Positions 16,394 through 24,444 of a DNA stretch of 55,771 nt are shown piece by piece. The DNA comes from Candidatus Calditenuaceae archaeon (lineage in GTDB: Archaea > Thermoproteota > Nitrososphaeria_A > Caldarchaeales > Calditenuaceae), in NCBI GenBank assembly GCA_025058225.1, contig JANXEE010000030.1, positions 1 through 55,771 on the forward strand. Direction: 5' to 3'. Position numbers and translations under genes: made by a program. The notes beneath the pieces were generated by a model. It was not told the origin of the DNA. It was given only the letters and a program-made list of their open reading frames with translations, and did no database searches. Numbering within the stretch: the first letter of the stretch is position 1; every line of letters starts with the position of its first letter.

Positions 16394-17683
16394 TCAGGGA
16401 TAGAGTCTCGTCGGAGTCCTGGGGAAGAGGGAGGCCATTCGCACGTGGGGCAGGTCCAGGATCCACTTCAGCACCCGCTCGACACCCATCCCGAAGCCTG
16501 CATGGGGCACAGAGCCGTATTTCCTCAGGTCGACGTACCAACCGTAGTCCTCCGGGTTCAGTCCCGAGTTACGGATCCTGCTGAGAAGCTCCTCATGGTC
16601 GTCTATCCGGACACCCGCTCCTACTATCTCGCCGTTACCTCTCGGTGCCAGGAGGTCTGTGCTCAGGGTCACTCTTGGGTCTTCGGGATCGGACTTGTGG
16701 TAGAAGGCCTTAGCCTCCTTCGGGTAGTGGGTGATGAAGAGAGGCCTGTCGAACTGGGAGCTGATGATCCTCTCCTCGTCCGCACCAAGGTCCGACCCCC
16801 ACTCGACCTCCCTTCCGGCCCTCCTGAGGACCTCCAGGGCCTCAGAGTACCTGACCCTGTAGAACTCACCCTCGACCTCTTCAGTCCTGATGCGCCTCCT
16901 GAGGAGATCCAGTTCCCTCCTCGAGAGCTCCTCTGTCCTGAGAACGACGAACCTCACCAAGTCCTCGATCGTCCTCATGAGCCCCTCCAGGTCGCAGAAG
17001 GCCATCTCGCCCTCGACGTGCCAGAACTCGGTCAGGTGCCTCGGCGTTCTACTGAGCTCGGCCCTGAAGCTGGGCTGGACGCTGTAGACCTTCCCCAACC
17101 CGAATATCGCAGCCTCCTGATAGAACTGGACGCTCTGGGTCAGGTAGGCCTTCCTGCCGAGGTAGTTCACCTCGAAGAGCGTCGCCCCGCCCTCAACCGC
17201 GGCCGTGATGATGGTCGGACAATCGACCTCGACGAACTCCCTACTCCTGAAGAACTCGTGAACCGACCAGACTAAGTTGGACCTTATCCTCATCAGCGCC
17301 GACATCCTGGGGCTCCGGATGTGAAGGTGTCTGTGGTCGTAGAGGGCCTTTGAACCCATGCCCTTCCTTATCGGGAAGTCCTCGGTAGACGGCGATATCG
17401 CCTCGGCCTTCGAACACCTCACCTCGATGCCTCCCGGTGCCCTAGGGTCCCTGACCACGGTGCCGAATATCCTGACCGACGACTCCCTGCTGAGCGACCT
17501 CAGGACCTGAAGGCTGTCATGATCTGTGAGCCCAGCTCTCGCCGCCACCTGTACGACGCCCGTCCAGTCCCTCAGGTCGACGAAGACGAGCTTCCCGTGC
17601 TCCCTCTTGTTCCAGATCCAGCCCCAGAGCTCTACTGGTTCTCCCTCCAGCGCCGATGCTAAGTCCCTGACCGTCCTCCTCAA
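16394..17683 (-). CDS. asnS: Asparaginyl-tRNA synthetase (archaeal class IIb)
   Basis: 429 aa, TTG start. An OB-fold anticodon-binding domain covers residues 1-110 (V-E-L-W-G-W-I-W-N-K-R). The class II core follows, with motif 2 F-R-A-E-L-S-R-T-P-R-H-L-T-E-F-W and motif 3 G-F-G-M-G-V-E-R-V. The combination G-G-A-T-L-F, T-Q-S-V-Q-F-Y and P-K-E-A-K-A-F-Y favours AsnRS over archaeal AspRS. A second or AspRS gene would be expected elsewhere. It lies 131 bp upstream of pyrG on the same strand. Confidence 0.85.
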   Translation of the reverse strand: MRRTVRDLASALEGEPVELWGWIWNKREHGKLVFVDLRDWTGVVQVAARAGLTDHDSLQVLRSLSRESSVRIFGTVVRDPRAPGGIEVRCSKAEAISPSTEDFPIRKGMGSKALYDHRHLHIRSPRMSALMRIRSNLVWSVHEFFRSREFVEVDCPTIITAAVEGGATLFEVNYLGRKAYLTQSVQFYQEAAIFGLGKVYSVQPSFRAELSRTPRHLTEFWHVEGEMAFCDLEGLMRTIEDLVRFVVLRTEELSRRELDLLRRRIRTEEVEGEFYRVRYSEALEVLRRAGREVEWGSDLGADEERIISSQFDRPLFITHYPKEAKAFYHKSDPEDPRVTLSTDLLAPRGNGEIVGAGVRIDDHEELLSRIRNSGLNPEDYGWYVDLRKYGSVPHAGFGMGVERVLKWILDLPHVRMASLFPRTPTRLYP

Positions 17684-17790
17684 GCCAAGCGACCCATAAG
17701 CTGCCGCTAAATGAAAATACGCCGGCGCAGACCCATCGAGTCGGGGCTAAGGTTTACGTCCCGGCCTCCCGCTACCCCTGACGTCGACAA

Positions 17791-19092
17791 TTGAGCGAAC
17801 TGAGGGTCTCAGAGATGGAACCCGGCAGGGAGGAAGTTCTCGCAGGGGAGCTGAGGAGAACCACCTCGACTGTGGACGCAGAGCTTCTAGAGAGGGCTCG
17901 GCAGATAATAGAGGAGGTAAGGGCTAGGGGCGACGAAGCTCTGGTGGAGCTCGCTTACCGATACGACCGCGTTCAGCTAACGCCTTCAGAACTCACATCG
18001 TACAGGGAAGAGATGAGGGACGCGGCTGAGGGTGTGGACTCGGAACTCCTCCGAAGTCTGAGGACCCTCTCGGGGCGCGTGGCTAGGTTAGAGAGGATGA
18101 GGCTCAGAAGGTTGAGATTCTCGGTGCGTTATCCTGAGGGGACCGTCATCAGATCGGAGGTGAGGCCGTTGGACTCGGTAGGCTGTTACGCTCCCGGCGG
18201 GAGGGCTGTGTATCTCAGCACGATCGTCATGATGGGCGTCCCGGCCTCGGTCGCTGGCGTCAGGAGGAAGGTACTCGCCACCCCTCCTCAACCCGATGAG
18301 CGCAGAAGGAGGGAAGTACTGGCTGCGGCTCACGTTGCCGGCTTCGACACGGTACTGTGGTCAGGCGGTGCGCAGGCGGTCGCGGCCCTCGCCTACGGAA
18401 CCCGCTCCGTCGAACGGGTCAGGAAGGTCATCGGACCCGGTAACAGGTACGTCGTGGCAGCGAAGCTGCTGCTGCAATCCGAAGTGTCGATAGACTTCGC
18501 CGCAGGGCCGACGGAGCTCGTCGTGCTCTTCGACTCGAACTCCGACCTCAATTCAGTAGCGCTTGACCTGCTGGCACAGGCTGAGCACTCGCCGGATACG
18601 CTGGTCCTAGCCATCACCACGGACCGATCGGCAGCCGACGAACTCATCGAAAGGTTGCGGGAGCTTACGCGGGAATTGCCGGAGGACAGCGCCGTAAGGG
18701 TGAGCCTCGAGAGGACCGGACCCGTCTTGATATCCCAGAGCTGGAGGTCAGCGATGAAATTTGTCAACGCCCTGTCGCCAGAACACCTCTCGATCGCCTC
18801 CAACGGACTCAGAGCTCTCGTTAAGGACCTCGTGAACGCCGGCGTGGTCACGATGGGCCGGGGGATGGTGAGCGTAGTGGTCGACTACTTCGCAGGGGCC
18901 TCGCACGTCCTCCCGACTGGTGGATGGGCCGCCTCGAAGTGTACCCTGTCTGTGCTGGACTTCGTCAGAACAGTCAACGTCGTGACCGGCAACGCGAACG
19001 TCGTGAGACGGGCTTCGAGAGAAGTGGGTGTGCTGGCCCTCGCTGAAGGTCTGAAGTTCCATTCTGCAGCGATGAGCTCCGGTAACCGGTGA
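17791..19092 (+). CDS. hisD: Histidinol dehydrogenase
   Basis: 433 aa, TTG start. All family blocks are present: V-G-C-Y-A-P-G-G-R-A-V-Y, G-P-G-N-R-Y-V-V-A-A-K, D-F-A-A-G-P-T-E-L, Q-A-E-H-S-P-D, L-S-P-E-H-L and F-A-G-A-S-H-V-L-P-T-G-G. These include the zinc-ligand and catalytic Glu/His positions. It performs the last two oxidations to histidine. Other his genes are scattered: hisB at 23758 and hisA at 33751. The AT-rich promoter of the copper operon follows immediately downstream. Confidence 0.97.
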   Translation: MSELRVSEMEPGREEVLAGELRRTTSTVDAELLERARQIIEEVRARGDEALVELAYRYDRVQLTPSELTSYREEMRDAAEGVDSELLRSLRTLSGRVARLERMRLRRLRFSVRYPEGTVIRSEVRPLDSVGCYAPGGRAVYLSTIVMMGVPASVAGVRRKVLATPPQPDERRRREVLAAAHVAGFDTVLWSGGAQAVAALAYGTRSVERVRKVIGPGNRYVVAAKLLLQSEVSIDFAAGPTELVVLFDSNSDLNSVALDLLAQAEHSPDTLVLAITTDRSAADELIERLRELTRELPEDSAVRVSLERTGPVLISQSWRSAMKFVNALSPEHLSIASNGLRALVKDLVNAGVVTMGRGMVSVVVDYFAGASHVLPTGGWAASKCTLSVLDFVRTVNVVTGNANVVRRASREVGVLALAEGLKFHSAAMSSGNR

Positions 19093-19162
19093 CCGAACAC
19101 TTCAAAATTTACAGAATCGTAAATCGCAGAGTAGATGATGGAACTCCTTTATACTCGACCAG

Positions 19163-19187
19163 ATACATTTTCTGATAATGTATAAAA
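19163..19187 (+). promoter_or_regulatory. Inverted repeat overlapping a TATA box, copper operon promoter
   Basis: ATACATT (19163-19169) and AATGTAT (19177-19183) form a perfect 7-nt inverted repeat with a 7-nt spacer. TATAAAA at 19181-19187 overlaps its right arm. A transcript start near 19210 would leave a ~34-nt leader before ATG 19244. A repressor bound here would block TBP, so this is a candidate operator. The whole 19100-19243 interval is AT-rich. Confidence 0.5.
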
Positions 19188-19243
19188 TTGTATGCAACTC
19201 TGGATTGTCAAGGTATTTTAGGTAATATGATAAAACTCAGGCT

Positions 19244-20296
19244 ATGAAGCAGAGCAGCAGGCTGGTTCTGGGGTTCCTGATCTTCGTGGCACTGGGAGTG
19301 GTGCTGGGTGTGCTGGTGGCGCCGTACGTCTCGCCCGTCTTCAGACAGCTCCAGCAGCTGGTGGGTGTGCCTGCCATCGCGCAGACAGGACAGGTGAGAG
19401 AGTACTACATCGAGATCAAGGGGGCGAACATCGAGATCTCGCCGGGAGTGACCTGGAAGGCATGGACCTACAACGGAACGGTTCCTGGGCCTACGCTGAT
19501 GGCAAGGGTGGGAGACCTCATAAGAGTCAAGGCCGTCAACAGATTGGACCTCACCCACAGCCTCCACCCGCACATGCCGTACTATGAGCTCCAGCACGAC
19601 GGCAGTCAGATCAACATCGTTACCGGTGTCGGGAAGGGCTCGATGATACCTCCAGGAGGAGAGTGGACCTACGAGTGGCCCGCGACGAAGCCGGGGATCT
19701 GGTACTACCACTGCCACTCCGGCGGCCCGCTCCTCGGGGGAGGCCACAGGATCGTGGACCACATGTTGATGGGCCTCTACGGGGCCATAATCGTTTACGA
19801 CTTCGACGAGCCGCCCGCTAGGGAGTTCGTGATCTTCATGTCTGAGCTACCGTCGGTGCAGGGAGCCATCGTCGGCGAGGGACCGAGGCCCTTCTACATC
19901 ATGAACGGAATGGGACTTCCAGGAGGAGAGCCGGAGCTCGAGCTGGTCCTCGTCGGCCAGAGCAAGATCTTCCCGCAGCTGAAGGGCCTGGAGGGAGTCG
20001 TCAAGCTCTTCAACGAGTCGTTCCCGGTCTTCAGGGCGAAGGTCGGCGAGAAGATCAGGTTCCACATCATCAACATCGGCGACATCTACCACAGCTTCCA
20101 CCTCCACGTCGGTGACCTCAAGTCGAAGTGGGTGCTGGGAGGAAGGTCCTGGCCGGGCCAGGTCGTGCCGCTCGTTCCAGGAGCCGCTGACACGATCGAG
20201 GTGACCTACACCAAGCCCGGAGTATTCCTCTTCCACTGCCACGTCGTCTCCCACGCCGACGCTGGAATGATCGGCATCCTCATAATAGAGGAGTGA
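19244..20296 (+). CDS. Two-domain multicopper oxidase, membrane-anchored
   Basis: 350 aa, ATG start. Residues 8-28 are a hydrophobic signal/anchor. Cupredoxin domain 1 has H-S-L-H-P-H and Y-Y-H-C-H followed by a late H-M-L-M-G. Domain 2 has H-S-F-H-L-H and F-H-C-H-V-V-S-H-A-D-A-G-M. The HxH/HCH pairs build the trinuclear copper site between subunits. Domain 2 keeps a full type 1 copper pattern, and domain 1 also keeps Cys, His and Met candidates. It is probably extracytoplasmic and trimeric, like two-domain laccases and copper nitrite reductases. The neighbours (cupredoxin, NosL-like, CcdA) supply electrons, copper and thiol reduction. Substrate unknown. Confidence 0.88.
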   Translation: MKQSSRLVLGFLIFVALGVVLGVLVAPYVSPVFRQLQQLVGVPAIAQTGQVREYYIEIKGANIEISPGVTWKAWTYNGTVPGPTLMARVGDLIRVKAVNRLDLTHSLHPHMPYYELQHDGSQINIVTGVGKGSMIPPGGEWTYEWPATKPGIWYYHCHSGGPLLGGGHRIVDHMLMGLYGAIIVYDFDEPPAREFVIFMSELPSVQGAIVGEGPRPFYIMNGMGLPGGEPELELVLVGQSKIFPQLKGLEGVVKLFNESFPVFRAKVGEKIRFHIINIGDIYHSFHLHVGDLKSKWVLGGRSWPGQVVPLVPGAADTIEVTYTKPGVFLFHCHVVSHADAGMIGILIIEE

Positions 20297-20310
20297 CAGG
20301 TTAGGTCGGC

Positions 20311-20775
20311 ATGAAAAGGACCTCCGCGATAGCTGTTCTGATACTTCTGGCGGTCCTCGGTGCAGCGGCCTACGTCTTGCTGGTCACGCGGCTAGAGGCC
20401 CCTCAACCTGCCCAGACGCCTACGACGCCCACAACTCCGACACCTACACCTACTCCCAGGACCACTCCTAGACAGGAGACTCCCACACCGACGCCGGGAA
20501 GGGTGATCGTGAAGAACCCGAAGGGGTCCGGGACAAATCCCAACCTCACCTTCGACCCTCAGACCGTTAAGGTCAAGATAAACGTCAACAATACGGTCGT
20601 CTGGGTCAACGAGGACGACGTCGTGCACGCGGTCGTTGCTCGGGACGGCTCCTTCAACTACCCGTCGATAAGCCCCGGAGGCTCAGCCTCCTTCACGTTC
20701 AACAGGGCCGGAAGGTTCGACTACTACTGCAACCTGCACCCGTGGATGACCGGGACGGTAGTCGTAGTACCATGA
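20311..20775 (+). CDS. Plastocyanin/halocyanin-like blue copper protein with Thr-Pro linker
   Basis: 154 aa, ATG start. An N-terminal transmembrane anchor (residues ~6-25) is followed by a Thr/Pro-rich, low-complexity linker (~30-65). The C-terminal cupredoxin domain has a first ligand in D-V-V-H-A-V-V and C-N-L-H-P-W-M near the end, giving the His, Cys, His, Met type 1 copper site. It is probably the electron donor to the multicopper oxidase 14 nt upstream. The linker would let the domain move outside the membrane. The stop overlaps the next start (ATGA). Confidence 0.92.
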   Translation: MKRTSAIAVLILLAVLGAAAYVLLVTRLEAPQPAQTPTTPTTPTPTPTPRTTPRQETPTPTPGRVIVKNPKGSGTNPNLTFDPQTVKVKINVNNTVVWVNEDDVVHAVVARDGSFNYPSISPGGSASFTFNRAGRFDYYCNLHPWMTGTVVVVP

Positions 20776-21782
20776 ACCCCATCGATTCAGGCCGGAGGAG
20801 GGTCCTGATCGCCGCTGGCTCGGCGGCCATAGCGCTCGGCGCCGCGCTCCTCATGGGAAGGGAAATCCTCGAACCGAGTGGACCACAGCTGAGGATAGGC
20901 TCGGACAGGTGCGAGTACTGCGGGATGGTCATCAACGACAGCAGGTTCGCCGCCCTCATGCTGGCCGACGGAAGGTGGAGGAAGTTCGATGACATCGGCT
21001 GCATGCTCACATACCTACTGGTGGGGACCGGTAAGGTCGAGGGCGAAGGCGTTCTGAAGGGCCTCAGGCTCAACAGGATTGAAGTCGTATACGTTTACGA
21101 CCTCGAGACCAGAGAGCAGGTCAGCTCGGCAGGTGCTTGGTACGTCATCGGGTCACCAGTCAGGACACCGATGCTCTCGGGCCTGATCGCCTTCAAGGAC
21201 ATCAGCAAGGCATCAGACTTCGCGTTGAAGAGGGGTGGTAAGGTCGTGTCGTGGGAGGCGCTGCTGGAGGAGCACCTCTCCAAGCTCAAGGGCGAGGCCG
21301 TCGGTTCCGGAATGGGAATACACGACCACGCGTCACACACGGGTGAACTCCACTACCTCCACAGGGTGCTGGTCACGATCGAGGGGAGGAAGCTGACCCT
21401 CGGAGAGGTCCTGGCCAGGGGTAAGCCTGTCATCATGCTGTTCTTCGCGACCTGGTGCCCCACCTGCAGCACCAACGTCAGAAACCTCGCTCAGGTCTAC
21501 CCGAAGTACAAGGGCGCGATAACGGTGCTGGTGAAGAGCTTCGACCCGGGCGACACCGAGCAGGACATAGCCCAGTTCAAGATCAGACACTCGCTGCCGG
21601 ACGACTGGACCTTCATCACCACCAACCTGCAGTTCATGCAGGACCTCAGGGTGGTCTCGCAGGAGACGATCTTCGGGTTCGACGTGAAGGGTAGGATGGT
21701 CTACGAGAAGCGGTTCGGTGTCTTCCCGCCACAGGACTTGGAATCGGCCGTCAAGAAGATCATAGAGGCGTCCCACGGTTGA
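20772..21782 (+). CDS. NosL-like copper chaperone fused to a TlpA/thioredoxin-like domain
   Basis: 336 aa from ATG 20772. The N-terminus has three arginines before a hydrophobic stretch (R-R-R-V-L-I), like a Tat signal or anchor. Residues ~40-185 are NosL-like with the Cu(I)-site motif C-E-Y-C-G-M. A His-rich joint (M-G-I-H-D-H-A-S-H-T) leads to a TlpA/SCO-like domain with active-site W-C-P-T-C near residue 233. It probably delivers copper and keeps copper-site cysteines reduced for the oxidase. The fusion is the notable point; both domains look intact. It overlaps the CcdA gene by 4 nt. Confidence 0.88.
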   Translation: MNPIDSGRRRVLIAAGSAAIALGAALLMGREILEPSGPQLRIGSDRCEYCGMVINDSRFAALMLADGRWRKFDDIGCMLTYLLVGTGKVEGEGVLKGLRLNRIEVVYVYDLETREQVSSAGAWYVIGSPVRTPMLSGLIAFKDISKASDFALKRGGKVVSWEALLEEHLSKLKGEAVGSGMGIHDHASHTGELHYLHRVLVTIEGRKLTLGEVLARGKPVIMLFFATWCPTCSTNVRNLAQVYPKYKGAITVLVKSFDPGDTEQDIAQFKIRHSLPDDWTFITTNLQFMQDLRVVSQETIFGFDVKGRMVYEKRFGVFPPQDLESAVKKIIEASHG

Positions 21783-22417
21783 ACGTTGACGCTGTGACGG
21801 TCACCCTGGTGTTCTTAGCGGGTCTTTCGACGGTCCTCTCACCGTGCGGTTACTCCCTACTGCCGGCGCTGGCCCTGTACGGCCTCACGTCCGACCCGAG
21901 GCCCTCGAGGATAGCTTGGAGGGTGGTTCTGCTGACGACTGGCGCATTGCTGACCCTGTCCGCCCTCACAGCCATCTCCCTGACCTTCAGGGAGGTCCTG
22001 AGGTCTCTGATGCCGAACCTGACCCTCGCCGCAGGGGTTCTGTGCATCGCGCTGGGAGCGCTCGGCGTCGTGCCGCGTATGGGCCTTCGGGGGACCGGGT
22101 TGAGGGGTCCTGAGCCCATCGCGGTGGTGCTCGCAGGTTCGGCCTACTCACTCGGCGCAGCGGGCTGCGCGGTCCCCACGTTCGTCGTGCTGCTCACCTA
22201 TGCGCTGGTGCTGGGCGCCGACGGCGCTGCGGTCTTGGTACTGGCCTACACGGCGGGCGTCGCGGCGCCGCTGACGGCCCTCGTCGCAGCCTCCTCGCTG
22301 CTGGGAGCAGGCATCACCAGAAGGGTCGGCGCGCTTACCAGGTACACGGGTTATATCTCGAGGGTAGTCCTGACCGTTTCGGCCCTCTACCTGATCTACC
22401 TCTGGTACATCGGATGA
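21779..22417 (+). CDS. CcdA/DsbD-family membrane thiol-electron transporter
   Basis: 212 aa, TTG start overlapping the upstream stop. It has six predicted membrane segments with the paired cysteines of CcdA: L-S-P-C-G-Y in helix 1 and A-A-G-C-A-V-P in helix 4. CcdA moves reducing equivalents from cytosolic thioredoxin to extracytoplasmic thiol proteins. Here the obvious acceptor is the W-C-P-T-C domain of the preceding fusion protein. It is the last gene of the four-gene copper operon. Confidence 0.9.
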   Translation: MNVDAVTVTLVFLAGLSTVLSPCGYSLLPALALYGLTSDPRPSRIAWRVVLLTTGALLTLSALTAISLTFREVLRSLMPNLTLAAGVLCIALGALGVVPRMGLRGTGLRGPEPIAVVLAGSAYSLGAAGCAVPTFVVLLTYALVLGADGAAVLVLAYTAGVAAPLTALVAASSLLGAGITRRVGALTRYTGYISRVVLTVSALYLIYLWYIG

Positions 22418-22488
22418 CTACGACGCGCGTCCCCGCGAACGCCGGGTAGATTTTTGTTCACGAGCCAACCCTTCAGTGGGAAAAGGAC

Positions 22489-23673
22489 GTGAAGTACGCG
22501 GAGGTATCGGGTGCGTTGGTAGCGCTCCGCTCGCTGGAGAGGCTGAAAAGGGTCGATGCGATGGTCTTCGACTGCGACGGCGTCCTGATCGACGTGAGGG
22601 GCTCCTATGACAGGGCGATAGTGGAGTCGGTGAGGACGCTGCTGGAGCGCTCCATGGGCGTCGAAGTCCCGGAGTCATCTCTCGACATCTCGGTCGTGTA
22701 CAGGCTCAGGAACACCGGAGGCTTCAACAACGACGTCGACGCGGCCTGGGTGATGCTGCTCTGGCTCTTCTCGGGGTCTGAGGTGAAGTTGGCGAGGGAG
22801 CTTGGAGAGGTGCTGGAGTCGGCGCTGAGCCGTACGGAGGACCCCGTGGAGCTCCTGAGGACCGTTGAGACCGAGGTGAGGAGGCACAGGTCTCACGCGA
22901 GGAGGCTCGCTAGGTTCAACCCCATACCCATCGAGGACGCGATAAAGTCGGTCACCGGAGACAGGCGTATGCACGTGAGCAAGGAGATGCTGGAAGAGGT
23001 CCTCGAGAGCGAGGCCCGCGACAAGGGAATAGGCGAGGAGTACGAGCTCTTCAAGCGCTTCATCGGCACCGGCAGGGTCTACGGCAAGGACCTGCTCGAG
23101 ACGGTCTTCGACGACCTCTACTTCGGTCCAACGGTGGTTCGGGAAGTCTTCGGCAGGGGACCCTACTTCGAGCTGGGAGAGGGCCTCTTCCTGAACGAGG
23201 CCCCGCTCGTAGACAGAGCGACGCTCCTCAAGCTCAAGGAACGGTTGGGCATCAAGGGTCTCGGGATCGTTACAGGTCGGGAGCGCTACACTACGGTCCG
23301 CGTGCTCAGCGCGGTCATGGACTTCTTTCAGGACAACGCCTGCGTCTTCCTCTCCGACGAGTCCCGCAGCGGCCTAGGCGAGGTCGTCTCCAAGCCCAGC
23401 CCCTACGGCCTCATCAAGTCGACCTCGGCACTCGGCGACGTAGGCGAGGTCCTCTACATCGGCAATTCGGCCGAGGACTTCTACATGTGCAAGTACGCCG
23501 AGTCCTATGGGATTGGCCCGCTCTTCGCGGGCGTCGTTGGGCTCTCTGAGGACCCTGAATCAGCAGCGAGGGAGTTCATCGAACTCGGCGCGGACATCGT
23601 GGTCGACGACGTCGAGGGCCTCGTGAGGCTCATGGAGGCGGTCAGGGCCCCCTCGTCCGGCAACCCATCCTGA
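22489..23673 (+). CDS. HAD-superfamily phosphatase, candidate histidinol-phosphatase
   Basis: 394 aa, GTG start. HAD motif I is F-D-C-D-G-V-L near residue 26; motif II lies in I-V-T-G-R-E-R, motif III Lys in S-K-P-S-P-Y and motif IV in G-N-S-A-E-D-F. A G-G-F-N-N-D segment after motif I is typical of a HAD IA subgroup seen in archaea. It is longer than most HAD phosphatases because of an expanded cap region (~150-260). hisB begins 84 nt downstream. In many bacteria HisB is fused to a HAD histidinol-phosphatase, so that role is a reasonable guess; phosphoglycolate or other substrates are possible. Confidence 0.75.
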   Translation: MKYAEVSGALVALRSLERLKRVDAMVFDCDGVLIDVRGSYDRAIVESVRTLLERSMGVEVPESSLDISVVYRLRNTGGFNNDVDAAWVMLLWLFSGSEVKLARELGEVLESALSRTEDPVELLRTVETEVRRHRSHARRLARFNPIPIEDAIKSVTGDRRMHVSKEMLEEVLESEARDKGIGEEYELFKRFIGTGRVYGKDLLETVFDDLYFGPTVVREVFGRGPYFELGEGLFLNEAPLVDRATLLKLKERLGIKGLGIVTGRERYTTVRVLSAVMDFFQDNACVFLSDESRSGLGEVVSKPSPYGLIKSTSALGDVGEVLYIGNSAEDFYMCKYAESYGIGPLFAGVVGLSEDPESAAREFIELGADIVVDDVEGLVRLMEAVRAPSSGNPS

Positions 23674-23720
23674 GGCCTCTGCGGTGCGCCCGGGTCAACG
23701 GCCGGTGTCTATCCGTTGAA

Positions 23721-23728
23721 CCTATAAG
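23721..23728 (+). promoter_or_regulatory. TATA box that decides the hisB start
   Basis: CCTATAAG lies 30-37 nt before TTG 23758. It overlaps the upstream in-frame GTG 23728, so that GTG cannot lie within a transcript started from this box. Confidence 0.55.
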
Positions 23729-23757
23729 TGCCGGGTCGAAGCTCCGTTGGGTCAACC

Positions 23758-24336
23758 TTGGGGAGGTTCGGCAGTAGCTCCAGGCGAACGTCGGAGACCG
23801 AAGTCGAGATATCGATCGAGCTCGACGGCGAGGGTCGCTTCGAGGGCAACACGGGACTGAAGTTCCTCGACCACATGCTCGCGCAGTTGGCTTTCCACAG
23901 CCTCTCGGACCTGAAGGTCTCGGCCAAATGGGACTTAGCTCACCACGGCGTCGAGGACACGGCGATAGCGCTCGGTAAGGCGATCGGCGAAGCGCTCGGT
24001 GAGCGTGAGGGGATCAACAGGTTCGGTCACGCACTCGTCCCCATGGACGAGAGCCTCGTCAGCGTAGCGGTCGATCTCGTGAGGAGGGCATACGTCGATG
24101 TCGACTTGAAGCTCACCGGCACGAGGGTGGAGGACGTCGCGACGGAGGACGTCGTGCACTTCCTCGAATCGATGGTCATGAACGTCCCTGCCGTGGCACA
24201 CATCGAGGTCCTGAGGGGGCTCAACGATCACCACAAGGTCGAGGCGGCCTTCAAGGCACTCGCGCTGGCGCTCAGGCAGGCGTGGACTCTGAACCCGAGG
24301 TACGCTTCAGGCAGGTCGACTAAGGGAAGGGTCTGA
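23758..24336 (+). CDS. hisB: Imidazoleglycerol-phosphate dehydratase
   Basis: 192 aa from TTG 23758. It has the two metal-binding repeats H-H-G-V-E-D (residues ~62) and D-H-H-K-V-E-A (~163), G-L-K-F-L-D-H-M-L near 36 and the F-G-H-A-L-V-P-M-D-E-S segment. The monofunctional length is normal for archaea. It removes water from imidazoleglycerol phosphate in histidine synthesis. The start was chosen from the TATA box at 23721-23728. Confidence 0.96.
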   Translation: MGRFGSSSRRTSETEVEISIELDGEGRFEGNTGLKFLDHMLAQLAFHSLSDLKVSAKWDLAHHGVEDTAIALGKAIGEALGEREGINRFGHALVPMDESLVSVAVDLVRRAYVDVDLKLTGTRVEDVATEDVVHFLESMVMNVPAVAHIEVLRGLNDHHKVEAAFKALALALRQAWTLNPRYASGRSTKGRV

Positions 24337-24444
24337 GACCTGCAGTAAAGCCGACGGGCTGACGGAGAGGTCATCGCAGAGATAGGGCCTTACAAGGGTC
24401 ATCGATTCTGCACGTTCTCCACGAACCAGGACCTCGAAAAGACG

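Noticed and set aside
19244-20296. Assignment of the oxidase as NirK nitrite reductase
   Set aside because: HCH and H-x-H pairs for a trinuclear site are present in both domains and domain 2 carries a clear type 1 site, which fits a two-domain oxidase better.
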